Below, piece by piece: positions 27,750 to 36,617 of a DNA stretch of 42,651 bases. Position 1 is the first letter of the stretch. Each line of letters opens with the position of its first letter. The notes under the pieces were generated by a model. It was not told the DNA's origin, ran no database searches, and saw only the letters and a list, made by a program, of their open reading frames with translations. This stretch comes from JANMEX01 sp031422915 (lineage in GTDB: Bacteria > Pseudomonadota > Alphaproteobacteria > Rhizobiales > Rhizobiaceae): NCBI GenBank assembly GCA_031422915.1, contig JANPEK010000086.1, forward strand, positions 1 through 42,651. The letters are read 5' to 3'. The translations under genes and the position numbers were made by a program.

Positions 27750-29990
27750 TTGAAATTGGGCGAAAAGATTCTCGGTTTTGTCATGAGCGGCGGTGTTGGC
27801 TCACGCTTGTGGCCGCTGTCGCGCGAAGACAATCCAAAGCAGTTCCATGCATTTTCCGGCGCGGATACGATGTTGGTCAAGACCGTCAAGCGGTTGGCGG
27901 CACGTGAAAACGGCCCGGTCAGCGTCAATCTGATCGCCGCCGAGCGCCACGCCGAACGCGTTCTCTTTGATTTGGAAGGCATCGACCTCAAGGGCGGACA
28001 GGGCATTTTCGAGCCGAGCGGACGCAACACGGCGGCTGCCGTCGCTGTCGCTGCGCAAATCGCACTCAAGGATGGCGACGCGCTTGCGCTCGTCGTGCCG
28101 TCTGATCACGAAATCACCACCACTGCCACCTTCTGGGCAACTGTCGAGCTTGGCGTTGCCACCGCCGCATCCGGGCGCATCTGCGTGTTCGGTATTGAGC
28201 CAAGCCATGCCGAGACCGGCTACGGCTACATCGAATCCGGCCCCGAAACGGCGGGGCAGCCGCAGCGCTCCGTGCTGCGCTTTGTCGAAAAGCCGGATGC
28301 GGCCACGGCGCAAACCTATCTCGATGCCGGCAATTATTTCTGGAACGCCGGCATTTTCCTGTTCCGCGCTTCGGTCATGCGCGATGCTTTTCTCGAGCAT
28401 GCTCCGGACATTTGGAACGATGTCAGCCATGCCATGGAGCGGGCAGAGAACGATGAGACGGGCCTTTACCTGTCCGAAGAAGCCTATGGCACCATCCGTG
28501 CGGAATCAGTTGACGTTGCAATCATGGAAAAGACCGCTGATATCGCCGTCGTTCCGGCACTGTTCAAATGGAGCGATCTCGGCTCTTGGCAGTCGCTTCT
28601 GGATGTCAGCACCACGGATGGCGACGGCAATGTGATCATCGGCGACGTCGTCGCTATTGATTGCAAAAACAGTTACCTGCGCTCTGAAGGGCGCCTGTTG
28701 TCTGCAATCGGCCTGCGTGACATGGCCGTGGTCGCAACGCAGGACGCGACCTTTGTGGCCCCGGTCTCGAAGAGTCAAAACGTCAAGCAAATCGTCGAAC
28801 GGCTTGAAAAGACAGGACGGTTGGAAACCCGCGTCACGCCGGTGCATGACCGGATGCCTGACGCCGGTGCCCATGTAAAGCGCATCCGCCACTGGCTGTT
28901 TGAGGAAACACTGCCGCTGTGGTCAACAAAAGGCGTCGACAGGATTAACGGCGGTTTTTATGAAGCGCTGACGTTCCACGCCGAACCTGTGCTGCGCCCA
29001 AAACGCATGCGCACCATGGCCCGCCAGATATATGCCTTTGGCGTTGCCCACGAAATGGGTTGGGAAGGACCCTCGCTCGATCTGATCGACCACGGCATCC
29101 GTTTCATCGAAAAGCACGGGCGCTCCGTCAATGGCGGCTGGGTGCGCACGCTCGGCGTTGATGGCTCTGTGGTTGATGGTGCCGAAGACAGCTACGACCA
29201 CGCTTGCGTCCTTCTGGCACTCGCCTACGCGAAGAGGGCCGGACATCCGCGCGCGCTCGCACTCGGCCTGGAGACATTTGCGTTCCTCGACCGCCACCTT
29301 GCTGTCGATGGCGGCGCGTCATTCAAGGAGACAACCGACAGCCTGCTGCCGCGCCGGTCGAATCCGCACATGCATTTGCTCGAAGCCTTCATGGCTTGGC
29401 ACAAGGTGACAGGAGACAAAAGCTATCTCGACCGCGCTGCAAAGATCGTTGCCCTGTTTGAAGGCCACTTTTTTGATTCTGATAACTGGGCTTTGCTGGA
29501 GTTTTTTGACGCCGACTGGGCGCCGCTGCCGGGCGAAAAAGGTGAATGGACCGAGCCCGGCCACCAATTTGAATGGGCGTCCCTGCTTGCCGCCTACAGT
29601 GCTCTTTCCGGACAAAGCCGCTACAACGCGCTCGCGCGAAAACTTTACTCCAGCGCCATCGCCAGTGGCCTCAACCGCGCAACCGGACTTGCCTATGACG
29701 CGGTCACCAAGACCGGCATTCCCTTGATCCGCACGTCCAGAAGCTGGCCGCAAACTGAAGCCTTGAAAGCTGCCATGGCACTCGACAAGATCGGTGGGCC
29801 GGACATGAAGCCCGAGATTGAGGCACGGGTTGGTCGCCTGTTTCGGTGGCACATCGAGCCTGCGCCAGAAGGCCTGTGGATTGACATGATTGACGAAAAA
29901 GGGCGCGCAAAATCGCAGGATGTGCCCGCCAGCATTTTCTATCATCTTGTCTTTGCCCTGACAGAATATCTGGCGCTGGCGCGGCACTAA
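27750..29990 (+). CDS. Mannose-1-phosphate guanylyltransferase fused to AGE-type isomerase
   Basis: A 746-residue bifunctional protein. Residues 1-~355 are the GDP-mannose pyrophosphorylase (GFVMSGGVGSRLWPLSREDN, PKQF, VPSDHEI, FVEKP, YFWNAGIFLF). Residues ~365-746 are an N-acylglucosamine 2-epimerase/mannose-6-phosphate-isomerase-like (alpha/alpha)6 barrel (DHACVLLALAYA, NPHMHLLEAFMAWH, GHQFEWASLLAAY, SRSWPQTEALKA). The usual AlgA/ManC type has a short cupin isomerase at the C-terminus; here an AGE domain takes its place. Together the halves could turn fructose-6-phosphate-derived mannose phosphate into GDP-mannose for glycan synthesis. The start is TTG after AGGAAG, at 27750 or two codons later. 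It heads the glycan-type gene cluster. Confidence 0.88.
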   Translation: MKLGEKILGFVMSGGVGSRLWPLSREDNPKQFHAFSGADTMLVKTVKRLAARENGPVSVNLIAAERHAERVLFDLEGIDLKGGQGIFEPSGRNTAAAVAVAAQIALKDGDALALVVPSDHEITTTATFWATVELGVATAASGRICVFGIEPSHAETGYGYIESGPETAGQPQRSVLRFVEKPDAATAQTYLDAGNYFWNAGIFLFRASVMRDAFLEHAPDIWNDVSHAMERAENDETGLYLSEEAYGTIRAESVDVAIMEKTADIAVVPALFKWSDLGSWQSLLDVSTTDGDGNVIIGDVVAIDCKNSYLRSEGRLLSAIGLRDMAVVATQDATFVAPVSKSQNVKQIVERLEKTGRLETRVTPVHDRMPDAGAHVKRIRHWLFEETLPLWSTKGVDRINGGFYEALTFHAEPVLRPKRMRTMARQIYAFGVAHEMGWEGPSLDLIDHGIRFIEKHGRSVNGGWVRTLGVDGSVVDGAEDSYDHACVLLALAYAKRAGHPRALALGLETFAFLDRHLAVDGGASFKETTDSLLPRRSNPHMHLLEAFMAWHKVTGDKSYLDRAAKIVALFEGHFFDSDNWALLEFFDADWAPLPGEKGEWTEPGHQFEWASLLAAYSALSGQSRYNALARKLYSSAIASGLNRATGLAYDAVTKTGIPLIRTSRSWPQTEALKAAMALDKIGGPDMKPEIEARVGRLFRWHIEPAPEGLWIDMIDEKGRAKSQDVPASIFYHLVFALTEYLALARH

Positions 29991-30014
29991 TGGAATATCT
30001 GGCGCTGGCGCGGC
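29964..30014 (+). repeat. 22-bp tandem duplication at end of the GDP-mannose gene
   Basis: An exact 22-bp segment (29964-29985, encoding the final EYLALAR) is repeated at 29993-30014, a period of 29 bp. The second copy is outside the coding region, just before the TTG of the exporter gene, so it looks like a slippage duplication. Confidence 0.9.
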
Positions 30015-30046
30015 CATGACGCCATCTTGAACAAAGGTCTTAGCTG

Positions 30047-31789
30047 TTGAGAATTGAAACCCAAATCATCAAACGGCTGCTGCAGGAGAATTTCCAGCGG
30101 CAGAAAGCGAATTACATCTTCGCCATCATCTGCATGCTCTTTGTCGCCGCCACCACCGCCGGCTCGGCATACATCATGAAGGAGATTGTCAACGGCATGA
30201 TGGTCTCGCGCGATCTGGAGCGGGTTTATTACATTGCCACAATCATTCTGGTGATTTTTCTGGTCAAGGGATTTGCCGCATTCTTTCAAATCTACTTCAT
30301 GTCGAAAGCCGGTAACCGGATCATTGCCGACCAGCAGACAAAGCTTTTTGACCGCATATTGGCGCAGGATGCGACCTTTTTTCAAAGGTTCTCGTCGTCT
30401 GACTTTCTGACCCGCATCACCTACAACGCGCAATCAGTCAGGTCCGTGATTGACACCATCGTGACCTCCTTCGTGCGCGACCTTTTTACGCTCATCGGGC
30501 TTGTCGGCGTCATGGTGTTCCAGCAGCCGCTACTTGCCATTGGCGCGCTAAGCGTTGGCCCGATTGTATTCTACGGGCTGCGGAAGATGATCAAGAAGGC
30601 CAAATATTACATGAGCCAGGAATTGGCCTCTATCGCCCAGCTTATCCACATTGTGCAGGAGGCGTCGGTCGGAATCAGGGTCATCAAGGCTTTCCGGCTG
30701 GAGAATAGGTTGCAAGCCCAAATGCAAAAGGCGGTCGGCGACATCGAGCGCCAGAGCAACCGCATTGCCCGCGTTGAAGCCGCGACCGCACCGCTGATGG
30801 AAACACTGGCCGGCTTTGCCATCGCCGGGATGCTCGCACTGAGCGGTGTTCTGGTTCTGCGTTATGGCCAGACACCGGGCGAATTGATGTCGTTCATCAC
30901 AGCCTTGCTGCTGGCCTATGAACCGGCCAAGCGGCTGGCCAGAATGCGCATTTCGCTCGAGGCAGGTCTGGTCGGCGTGCGGTCGATGTTTGACATGATC
31001 GATCACCCGATCAAACTGAGCGAACGCGCGGACGCCAAACCTCTCGCGATCACGCGGGGTGAAATCCGTCTGGACAGCGTGTCATTCGCCTACAACAGCA
31101 ACGTTGAGATATTGCGTGACGTTAACATTGTCTTCGAACCCGGCAAGACCACAGCGCTTGTCGGTCCGTCCGGCAGCGGCAAATCCACCATCGTCAACCT
31201 GATCATGCGGCTTTACGATCCGGATTCCGGTGCCGTCAAAATTGACGGCCAGACCATCGACGGCGTGACATTCCAATCCCTGCGCGAGAGCACAGCCTAT
31301 GTCGGACAAGACCTGTTCCTGTTTACCGGCACAGTCCGGCACAACATCGGCCTTGGCCGCACGGATGCAAGCGAGGCGGAGATCGTTGCCGCTGCAAAGG
31401 CCGCCAATGCGCACGACTTCATCATGAAGCTGGCCAACGGCTATGACACGCAAGTCGGCGAGGGCGGCGGACAACTGTCCGGCGGCCAGCGCCAACGCGT
31501 GACAATTGCCCGCGCAATCCTGCGCAATGCGCCAATTCTCATCCTTGATGAGCCGACAAGCGCGCTGGATTCAGAATCCGAGGCGCTGATCAGTGAAGCT
31601 CTGGAGCATCTGTCAAAGGGCCGCACAACAATCATCGTCGCCCATCGCCTTTCAACAATTTCCAAAGCTGACAAAATCGTGGTGATTGAGTCAGGTCAAG
31701 TCGTTGAGCAGGGCGCGCCAAGGGACCTGTTTGAACAAAACGGCCGCTTCCAGCAACTGTTCGCCTCGCAGACCCTGCAACTGGTGTGA
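30047..31789 (+). CDS. MsbA-like ABC exporter (fused membrane and ATPase domains)
   Basis: The 580-residue half-transporter has six membrane helices (~20-310) and an ATPase domain (~340-580): Walker A GPSGSGKST (~371), Q-loop YVGQDLFLF, signature LSGGQRQRVTIARA, Walker B ILILDEPTSALD and the switch His in VAHRLS. It would act as a homodimer at the inner membrane. Position between a GDP-mannose enzyme and methyltransferase/glycosyltransferase genes suggests export or flipping of a lipid-linked glycan; lipid or other substrates are possible. The start is TTG at 30047 with AAAGG upstream. Confidence 0.88.
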   Translation: MRIETQIIKRLLQENFQRQKANYIFAIICMLFVAATTAGSAYIMKEIVNGMMVSRDLERVYYIATIILVIFLVKGFAAFFQIYFMSKAGNRIIADQQTKLFDRILAQDATFFQRFSSSDFLTRITYNAQSVRSVIDTIVTSFVRDLFTLIGLVGVMVFQQPLLAIGALSVGPIVFYGLRKMIKKAKYYMSQELASIAQLIHIVQEASVGIRVIKAFRLENRLQAQMQKAVGDIERQSNRIARVEAATAPLMETLAGFAIAGMLALSGVLVLRYGQTPGELMSFITALLLAYEPAKRLARMRISLEAGLVGVRSMFDMIDHPIKLSERADAKPLAITRGEIRLDSVSFAYNSNVEILRDVNIVFEPGKTTALVGPSGSGKSTIVNLIMRLYDPDSGAVKIDGQTIDGVTFQSLRESTAYVGQDLFLFTGTVRHNIGLGRTDASEAEIVAAAKAANAHDFIMKLANGYDTQVGEGGGQLSGGQRQRVTIARAILRNAPILILDEPTSALDSESEALISEALEHLSKGRTTIIVAHRLSTISKADKIVVIESGQVVEQGAPRDLFEQNGRFQQLFASQTLQLV

Positions 31790-31910
31790 ACTGGAATTTA
31801 CCATCCCGACACTTGTGAACGAATTGTCAGGAGCGTCGGGGAATCGACACAGAACATTGGATAGCTGAATTTTCCTACACTTTTTGATTGAATTTGATTG
31901 AGAATAAGCT

Positions 31911-33110
31911 ATGCGAACACAAATTGCTTGTGCGGCAGGATTCCGTGCAAGCGCACAGAGCCGGGCCCGCGCGCACATGAGTAAAGACATTGTCCACAAT
32001 TTGCTGGAGCGCTTGAGTGGCGCAGGCCACCGGGGCGGCGCTTTTGGTTCGGAAGTTCTCCTGGCCGTTTCGCGGGTGCTGCCCAAAGGGGACATAACGT
32101 CTTTGGAAACCGGATGCGGCAAGTCAACAATCATGTTCTCAAATTTGTCGAAGCGGCATTTTGTCTTCGCTTATGATGACAGGAATATGCCCGAAAGCTC
32201 AGTCGGCATGGTCCAGTTGGACAAAGACTTCAGGCCCGGAGTTGTAGAATTCGTTTACGGACCGACACAAAAAACACTACCAACCTATGCATTCCCTGCC
32301 GGAACCATGTTCGACGTGATCTTGCTTGATGGCCCTCACGGATATCCATTTCCCGATCTCGAATACGCTCTGCTGTACCCTCTCTTGAAGCAAGGCGGGA
32401 TACTTATTGTCGATGACGTGCACATTCCCTCGATCGGTCACATGTTTGATACGCTGCGCGAAGACCGGATGTATGACGAGATCGGTGTATTTGCCACGAC
32501 AGGCGTCCTGCGTCGCACATTCGCCGACGGGGTGCCCGCCGATGGCGATCATTGGTACGAACAAGGCTACAATTACTCGCGATTTCCGCTGCCGATGGAA
32601 AAATACCATCCGGATCGCAGCTATGTTTTTGGACAGACTGCCGATTTTGTCGACGCGTCGACTGTACGCAAACATGCCGTGCGGGGCGTCGAGCTTTCGG
32701 CGGACAACAGCGGCGTGAGGACAGTCGACATGTCGTCGACATTCACCTTCAAACTTCCCAAAACCATGAAAAGTACGATAAAAGTCGCCCTCGACTACAG
32801 ATTTGCTTATGCCGACGCCGCAGTTGACACGGAAATCATGATAGACGCAACACGTCATCCAATTCCGGCAACGACCAACAGGTCAGTGGCCTGTTTTGAG
32901 TTCCCGGCCCCGCCACAGGCTGAAATGACAATTTCCCTTCTTCTTCCAAATGCTGTCCCTGAGCATGATCGGGGTACCCGCCGATATGATTTCCGACGGG
33001 TAGGGATGGATATTTTTTCGATGAACATCACTGCGTCCGGAGCGAAAATAACAACCTCAGGCCCGGCTTTGCTCATGGCAAGGCTGTCAACGGCCTTTGG
33101 CAAACGCTGA
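31911..33110 (+). CDS. Class I SAM-dependent methyltransferase with extra C-terminal domain
   Basis: The 399-residue protein has a Rossmann-type methyltransferase domain at about 40-200: SAM-binding SLETGCGKSTIMFSNLS, the acidic FAYDD, and MFDVILLDGPHGYPFPDLE followed by GGILIVDDVH, as in the Methyltransf_24 group. Residues ~270-399 are beta-rich and unrecognised. Two starts are possible, ATG 31911 and ATG 31977 (MSKDIVHN); the first ~22 residues look unconserved. It is 121 nt after the exporter gene and 2 nt before the next gene. The likely role is O-methylation of a sugar or glycan intermediate, by context only. Confidence 0.75.
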   Translation: MRTQIACAAGFRASAQSRARAHMSKDIVHNLLERLSGAGHRGGAFGSEVLLAVSRVLPKGDITSLETGCGKSTIMFSNLSKRHFVFAYDDRNMPESSVGMVQLDKDFRPGVVEFVYGPTQKTLPTYAFPAGTMFDVILLDGPHGYPFPDLEYALLYPLLKQGGILIVDDVHIPSIGHMFDTLREDRMYDEIGVFATTGVLRRTFADGVPADGDHWYEQGYNYSRFPLPMEKYHPDRSYVFGQTADFVDASTVRKHAVRGVELSADNSGVRTVDMSSTFTFKLPKTMKSTIKVALDYRFAYADAAVDTEIMIDATRHPIPATTNRSVACFEFPAPPQAEMTISLLLPNAVPEHDRGTRRYDFRRVGMDIFSMNITASGAKITTSGPALLMARLSTAFGKR

Positions 33111-33112
33111 GC

Positions 33113-33691
33113 ATGGCTATGTCAGCCGGTGCCTTGACCAAGGAAATGCAGAAACTGGATCACGCTGAGATTCGACTCGTTCTTGAGCGCGAAGCTCGAG
33201 ATCATCCTTATCTGTTGTACACTGACGTCGAAGAAGTTTCCGCCCTTCCGCGTATTGAATTGCCTGACAAAAAGTCAAAGCTGCGATTTCTGCCGCAGAA
33301 GTCTTTCTGGCACGTCAGCGAGTTCTTCGTATTCGAAGGCGACGAATTTGCCGATGGAGCAACACTCGCCTTGCGCAATCGGCTCGCAACGCAAGAAGAA
33401 AAGCAGCGGCTTCAGCGCGACTCACGGGCCCCGCACAAGCTTTGGGTGGTGTTTGAACTTGACCGTCAAAACCGGAATGAAGGGAGCGGCGTCAGGGTCT
33501 ACGGCGCGCCATTGGCGCGTTTTCTTTGGTCGGTAAGCTCGACGCTGTTTGAGAAAAAATGTGCGCCGCTTGCCAAGCCATTTCGATCCTACTTTCGCAA
33601 ATCAGCAAACCGGATCTATTTGCGCTCGCAGGAAAAAGTCACTCTGTACCGGTTGATTTACAGCTGCCTGGACGGAATTAATCGCCAATGA
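33113..33691 (+). CDS. Unrecognised protein in glycan cluster
   Basis: A 192-residue protein not recognised. It has no signal peptide or membrane segment, and is basic towards the C-terminus (KCAPLAKPFRSYFRKSANRIYLRSQEK). A short central stretch (KLWVVFELDRQNRNEGSG) looks like beta strands and a loop. It starts 2 nt after the methyltransferase stop (ATG 33113, or 33119) and overlaps the glycosyltransferase gene by 4 nt, so it is made together with both. Base composition appears more A+T-rich than in the flanking operons. Confidence 0.7.
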   Translation: MAMSAGALTKEMQKLDHAEIRLVLEREARDHPYLLYTDVEEVSALPRIELPDKKSKLRFLPQKSFWHVSEFFVFEGDEFADGATLALRNRLATQEEKQRLQRDSRAPHKLWVVFELDRQNRNEGSGVRVYGAPLARFLWSVSSTLFEKKCAPLAKPFRSYFRKSANRIYLRSQEKVTLYRLIYSCLDGINRQ

Positions 33692-34893
33692 AATCGCAAC
33701 AAAAAAAGATCGTCATCGCAAATTTCTATCCTGTCTGGCCTGCAATGGGCGGCGGGCAACGGCGCATATTTTTTCTGGCGAAGGAATTGTCAAAGGAGTT
33801 CAATGTTGAAATCGTGACTCCAGAACGTAGTGGATTGAACCGTACACTTACATTCAGCCCGACGCTCAAAGAGATCAGAGTGGCTTGTGATGCGGATTTC
33901 CGCGCGCGAGAACATGATTTTGACCGCCAGGTTAAAATGGCCGCAGACTTGGCCTATACGCTTTATTGGGACAGGTGCAAATTTTACCAATCGACTTTGA
34001 CCGAGTGCGTAAAGTCCGCAGCAGCAGTGGTCACGGCCCATCCCTATTCGACCTATGCCTTGCTTTCGGCGATGAAGGACGATCCGCGTCCTTTTGTGTT
34101 TGATTCCCAGAATGTTGAGCAGTTACAGAAGCGACCGGTATTGCGTGATCACCCTGCGTATCTTGACGAAATTATAAAGATTGAAAGTGCATCAATAGAC
34201 AAAGCAGATGTTACCATCGCTTGTTCGCAAAGCGACGCCAACGGCTTTGCAAAATTATATGGAGCCAAAGAGGGCGCAATAAAAATTATTGAAAATGGCG
34301 TCGACGCTCTTGGCGTTCCCCTTATGACAGAGCAGCAGAAGCTGGACGTGAGACAACAGTTCAGGGTTGGCGACCGGCCCATAGCGGTTTTTGGGGGGAG
34401 CTTTCACTTTCCGAATTTTCAGGCTGTCGACCGGTTGCTGGAATTGGCGATTGCGCTTCCACATGTTGTTTTCCTGGTCTTGGGCAGTGTCTGCAATTAC
34501 AAGAATATTGCCGCATGCAATCTGGAAAACGTCGTCAAGCTGGGCGAGGTTGACGAGAATACCAAATGGGTGGCCTTTAACATTGCTGACATCGGGCTCA
34601 ATCCGATGGAAATTGGTTCAGGTACGAACGTGAAGATATTTGAATATGCTGCCGCTGGCCTGGCAATTCTTTCAACGCCTTTCGGCGCACGCGGTATCCC
34701 GTTTGCGTCCGGTAGGGAATTTGTCTCCGCCGAAATCGGCGAGTTTGCCAAGGCAATGGAGGGACTTGTCATAGGCAAGAAACAGCGGATGACAGCTATG
34801 GGCACGCGAGCTCGCAAGAGCGTTCTTGCTCGTGCGGACTGGACTGTAATTGGCGCAAAATACCGGAAAGTATTTTCTGACCTTCTTGCGTGA
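33688..34893 (+). CDS. Glycosyltransferase family 4-type (GT-B fold)
   Basis: The 401-residue glycosyltransferase has an N-terminal acceptor domain with the glycine-rich loop MGGGQRRIFFLAKEL (about 16-30) and a C-terminal nucleotide-sugar domain with FGGSFHFPNFQAVDRLL and the donor-site motif EIGSGTNVKIFEYAAAGLAILS, where the E-x7-E pattern expected of retaining GT4 enzymes is present. It probably adds a sugar, perhaps mannose from GDP-mannose given the first gene of the cluster, to a cell-surface glycan. ATG overlaps the previous gene's stop (ATGA). It is convergent with betB, 56 nt away. Confidence 0.85.
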   Translation: MKSQQKKIVIANFYPVWPAMGGGQRRIFFLAKELSKEFNVEIVTPERSGLNRTLTFSPTLKEIRVACDADFRAREHDFDRQVKMAADLAYTLYWDRCKFYQSTLTECVKSAAAVVTAHPYSTYALLSAMKDDPRPFVFDSQNVEQLQKRPVLRDHPAYLDEIIKIESASIDKADVTIACSQSDANGFAKLYGAKEGAIKIIENGVDALGVPLMTEQQKLDVRQQFRVGDRPIAVFGGSFHFPNFQAVDRLLELAIALPHVVFLVLGSVCNYKNIAACNLENVVKLGEVDENTKWVAFNIADIGLNPMEIGSGTNVKIFEYAAAGLAILSTPFGARGIPFASGREFVSAEIGEFAKAMEGLVIGKKQRMTAMGTRARKSVLARADWTVIGAKYRKVFSDLLA

Positions 34894-34949
34894 TCGGCAG
34901 CTCGTGGGTCGCGCGTACTCCAGTGCACAAATCCTTGCGCGATTGCCAC

Positions 34950-36413
34950 TCAATAAGGGCTCGCCACATCGCCCGTCTCGACATACACCGTCTTGATCTG
35001 GCTGTAGTGGCGCAGCGCCTCGATCGAATTTTCACGTCCGATACCCGACTTGCGAAAGCCCCCGAACGCAATCTCTGACGGGGCCAGATTGTAGTTGTTG
35101 ATCCAGCACGAGCCCGCCTTGATCTGGCCAATCACCCGGTGCGCACGCGCCAAGTCGCGCGTGAACACGCCGGCCGACAGGCCAAATTCAGTATCGTTCG
35201 CCCGCGCAATTGCCTCGTCCTCGTCATCAAACGAAAACACTGCCATCACCGGCCCGAAAATTTCCTCGCGTGCGATCCGCATGTGATCCGTGACGCCGGT
35301 AAACACCGTCGGTTCAATCCACGCGCCGCCCTCAAATCCCTGCATCACCGGAATGCCGCCGCCATGCGCCAGCGTCGCGCCCTCGGCGACGCCGATGTCG
35401 ATGTAACCCTTCACCTTGTCGCGCTGGGCAAGGCTGACCATCGGCCCCATTTGCGTCTCCGGGTCCATCGGGTCGCCGATCTTGATCGCTTTCGTGCGTT
35501 CGATAAGCCGCTTGACAAACCGGTCATGAAACTTGCGCTGCACATAAACGCGCGTGCCATTCGAGCACACCTGACCGGTCGAATAGAAATTCGCCAGCAT
35601 CGCGCCGCCGACTGCGTTTTCGAGATCAGCATCGTCAAAAATCACCAGCGGCGACTTGCCGCCCAGCTCCATCGTCGCATGCTTCATCTGCCCGCCGGCC
35701 GCCGCCATCACTTTCATGCCGGTCGGTACAGAGCCGGTCAGCGAAATCTTGTCGATGCCCGGATGATTGACAATCATCGACCCGACCGCCCCGCGCCCCT
35801 GAACGACTTGATAAAGGCCAGCCGGAAGTCCGGCTTCCTCATAGGCTTCCGCCAAAGCCAAAGCCGAGAGCGGCGTGTTTTCCGATGGCTTGAAGATGAT
35901 CGCATTGCCCATCGCCAGCGCCGGTGCCGATTTCCAGGCCGCGCCCTGGATCGGATAGTTCCACGCGCCAATCGCACCGCAAACACCGATCGCCTCGCGC
36001 CGGGTATAGGCAAACGGCCCGCCGAGATCGATCATCTCGCCATTGAACGCGGCAATCGCACCGCCCATGAATTCCAGCGTGTCAGCAGCCGAAGCCGGGT
36101 CCGCCACGGTCGTTTCCTGAATGGCCTTGCCGGTATCGAGCGTCTCAATTTCCGAGATACGCCGGTTGTCCCGCCGCAAAATATCCGCCGCCCTGCGCAA
36201 TATCCGCCCGCGCTCAACTGGCTTCAATGCCGCCCACGCCGGCTGAGCCGCCTGTGCCGCCGCCACGGCAGCGTCAACAACGCCTTGCGTCGCCTCATGC
36301 AGCGAAGCAATCACCTCGCCGGTGGCCGGATAAACACTCTCCAACACCGTGCCAGAAGCATCGTCAACAAACTGGCCGTTGATGTAATGTGAGCCTTTGG
36401 GCTGTGCGCGCAT
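34950..36413 (-). CDS. betB: Betaine-aldehyde dehydrogenase
   Basis: The 487-residue NAD(P)-dependent aldehyde dehydrogenase oxidises betaine aldehyde to glycine betaine. Visible motifs: IGAWNYPIQGAAWKSAPAL, FKPSENTPLSA, catalytic Glu249 in MELGGKSPLVIF, catalytic Cys283 in STGQVCSNGTR, and EEIFGPVMAVFSF. Length equals typical BetB. The ATG at 36413 has GGAG upstream; the open frame up to 36515 only reads through a repeat element. It is the last gene of the bet operon, separated from betA by 204 nt containing two inverted repeats. Confidence 0.95.
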   Translation of the reverse strand: MRAQPKGSHYINGQFVDDASGTVLESVYPATGEVIASLHEATQGVVDAAVAAAQAAQPAWAALKPVERGRILRRAADILRRDNRRISEIETLDTGKAIQETTVADPASAADTLEFMGGAIAAFNGEMIDLGGPFAYTRREAIGVCGAIGAWNYPIQGAAWKSAPALAMGNAIIFKPSENTPLSALALAEAYEEAGLPAGLYQVVQGRGAVGSMIVNHPGIDKISLTGSVPTGMKVMAAAGGQMKHATMELGGKSPLVIFDDADLENAVGGAMLANFYSTGQVCSNGTRVYVQRKFHDRFVKRLIERTKAIKIGDPMDPETQMGPMVSLAQRDKVKGYIDIGVAEGATLAHGGGIPVMQGFEGGAWIEPTVFTGVTDHMRIAREEIFGPVMAVFSFDDEDEAIARANDTEFGLSAGVFTRDLARAHRVIGQIKAGSCWINNYNLAPSEIAFGGFRKSGIGRENSIEALRHYSQIKTVYVETGDVASPY

Positions 36414-36444
36414 GGATGTCTCCGCGTTCAATTGTTTAGCTCCA

Positions 36445-36500
36445 GCCTTCCCCCTTGCGGGGAAGGTGTCGCCGTTAGGCGACGGATGGGGGTGGCGGTG
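36445..36500. repeat. Palindromic repeat in betA-betB spacer, copy 1
   Basis: Hairpin core CCTTCCCCCTTGCGGGGAAGG followed by GGATGGGGGTGG, a variant of the intergenic repeat family. It is inverted relative to the copy at 36551-36611, so the betA-betB transcript could fold a long stem here. Confidence 0.75.
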
Positions 36501-36550
36501 AAGATGCGGGGTCACAGAACTTGCTGAAACTCAATTCTGTACCTTTGCAC

Positions 36551-36611
36551 TCCCACATCCACCCGCATCCGTCTGCTCCGCTGACACCTTCCCCGCAAGG
36601 GGGAAGGCTCT
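36551..36611. repeat. Palindromic repeat in betA-betB spacer, copy 2
   Basis: Inverted copy with CCACCCGCATCCG and the CACCTTCCCCGC...GGGGGAAGG core, ending just before the betA stop codon. It may reduce or set betB expression relative to betA; this is inference. Confidence 0.75.
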
Positions 36612-36617
36612 AATACC

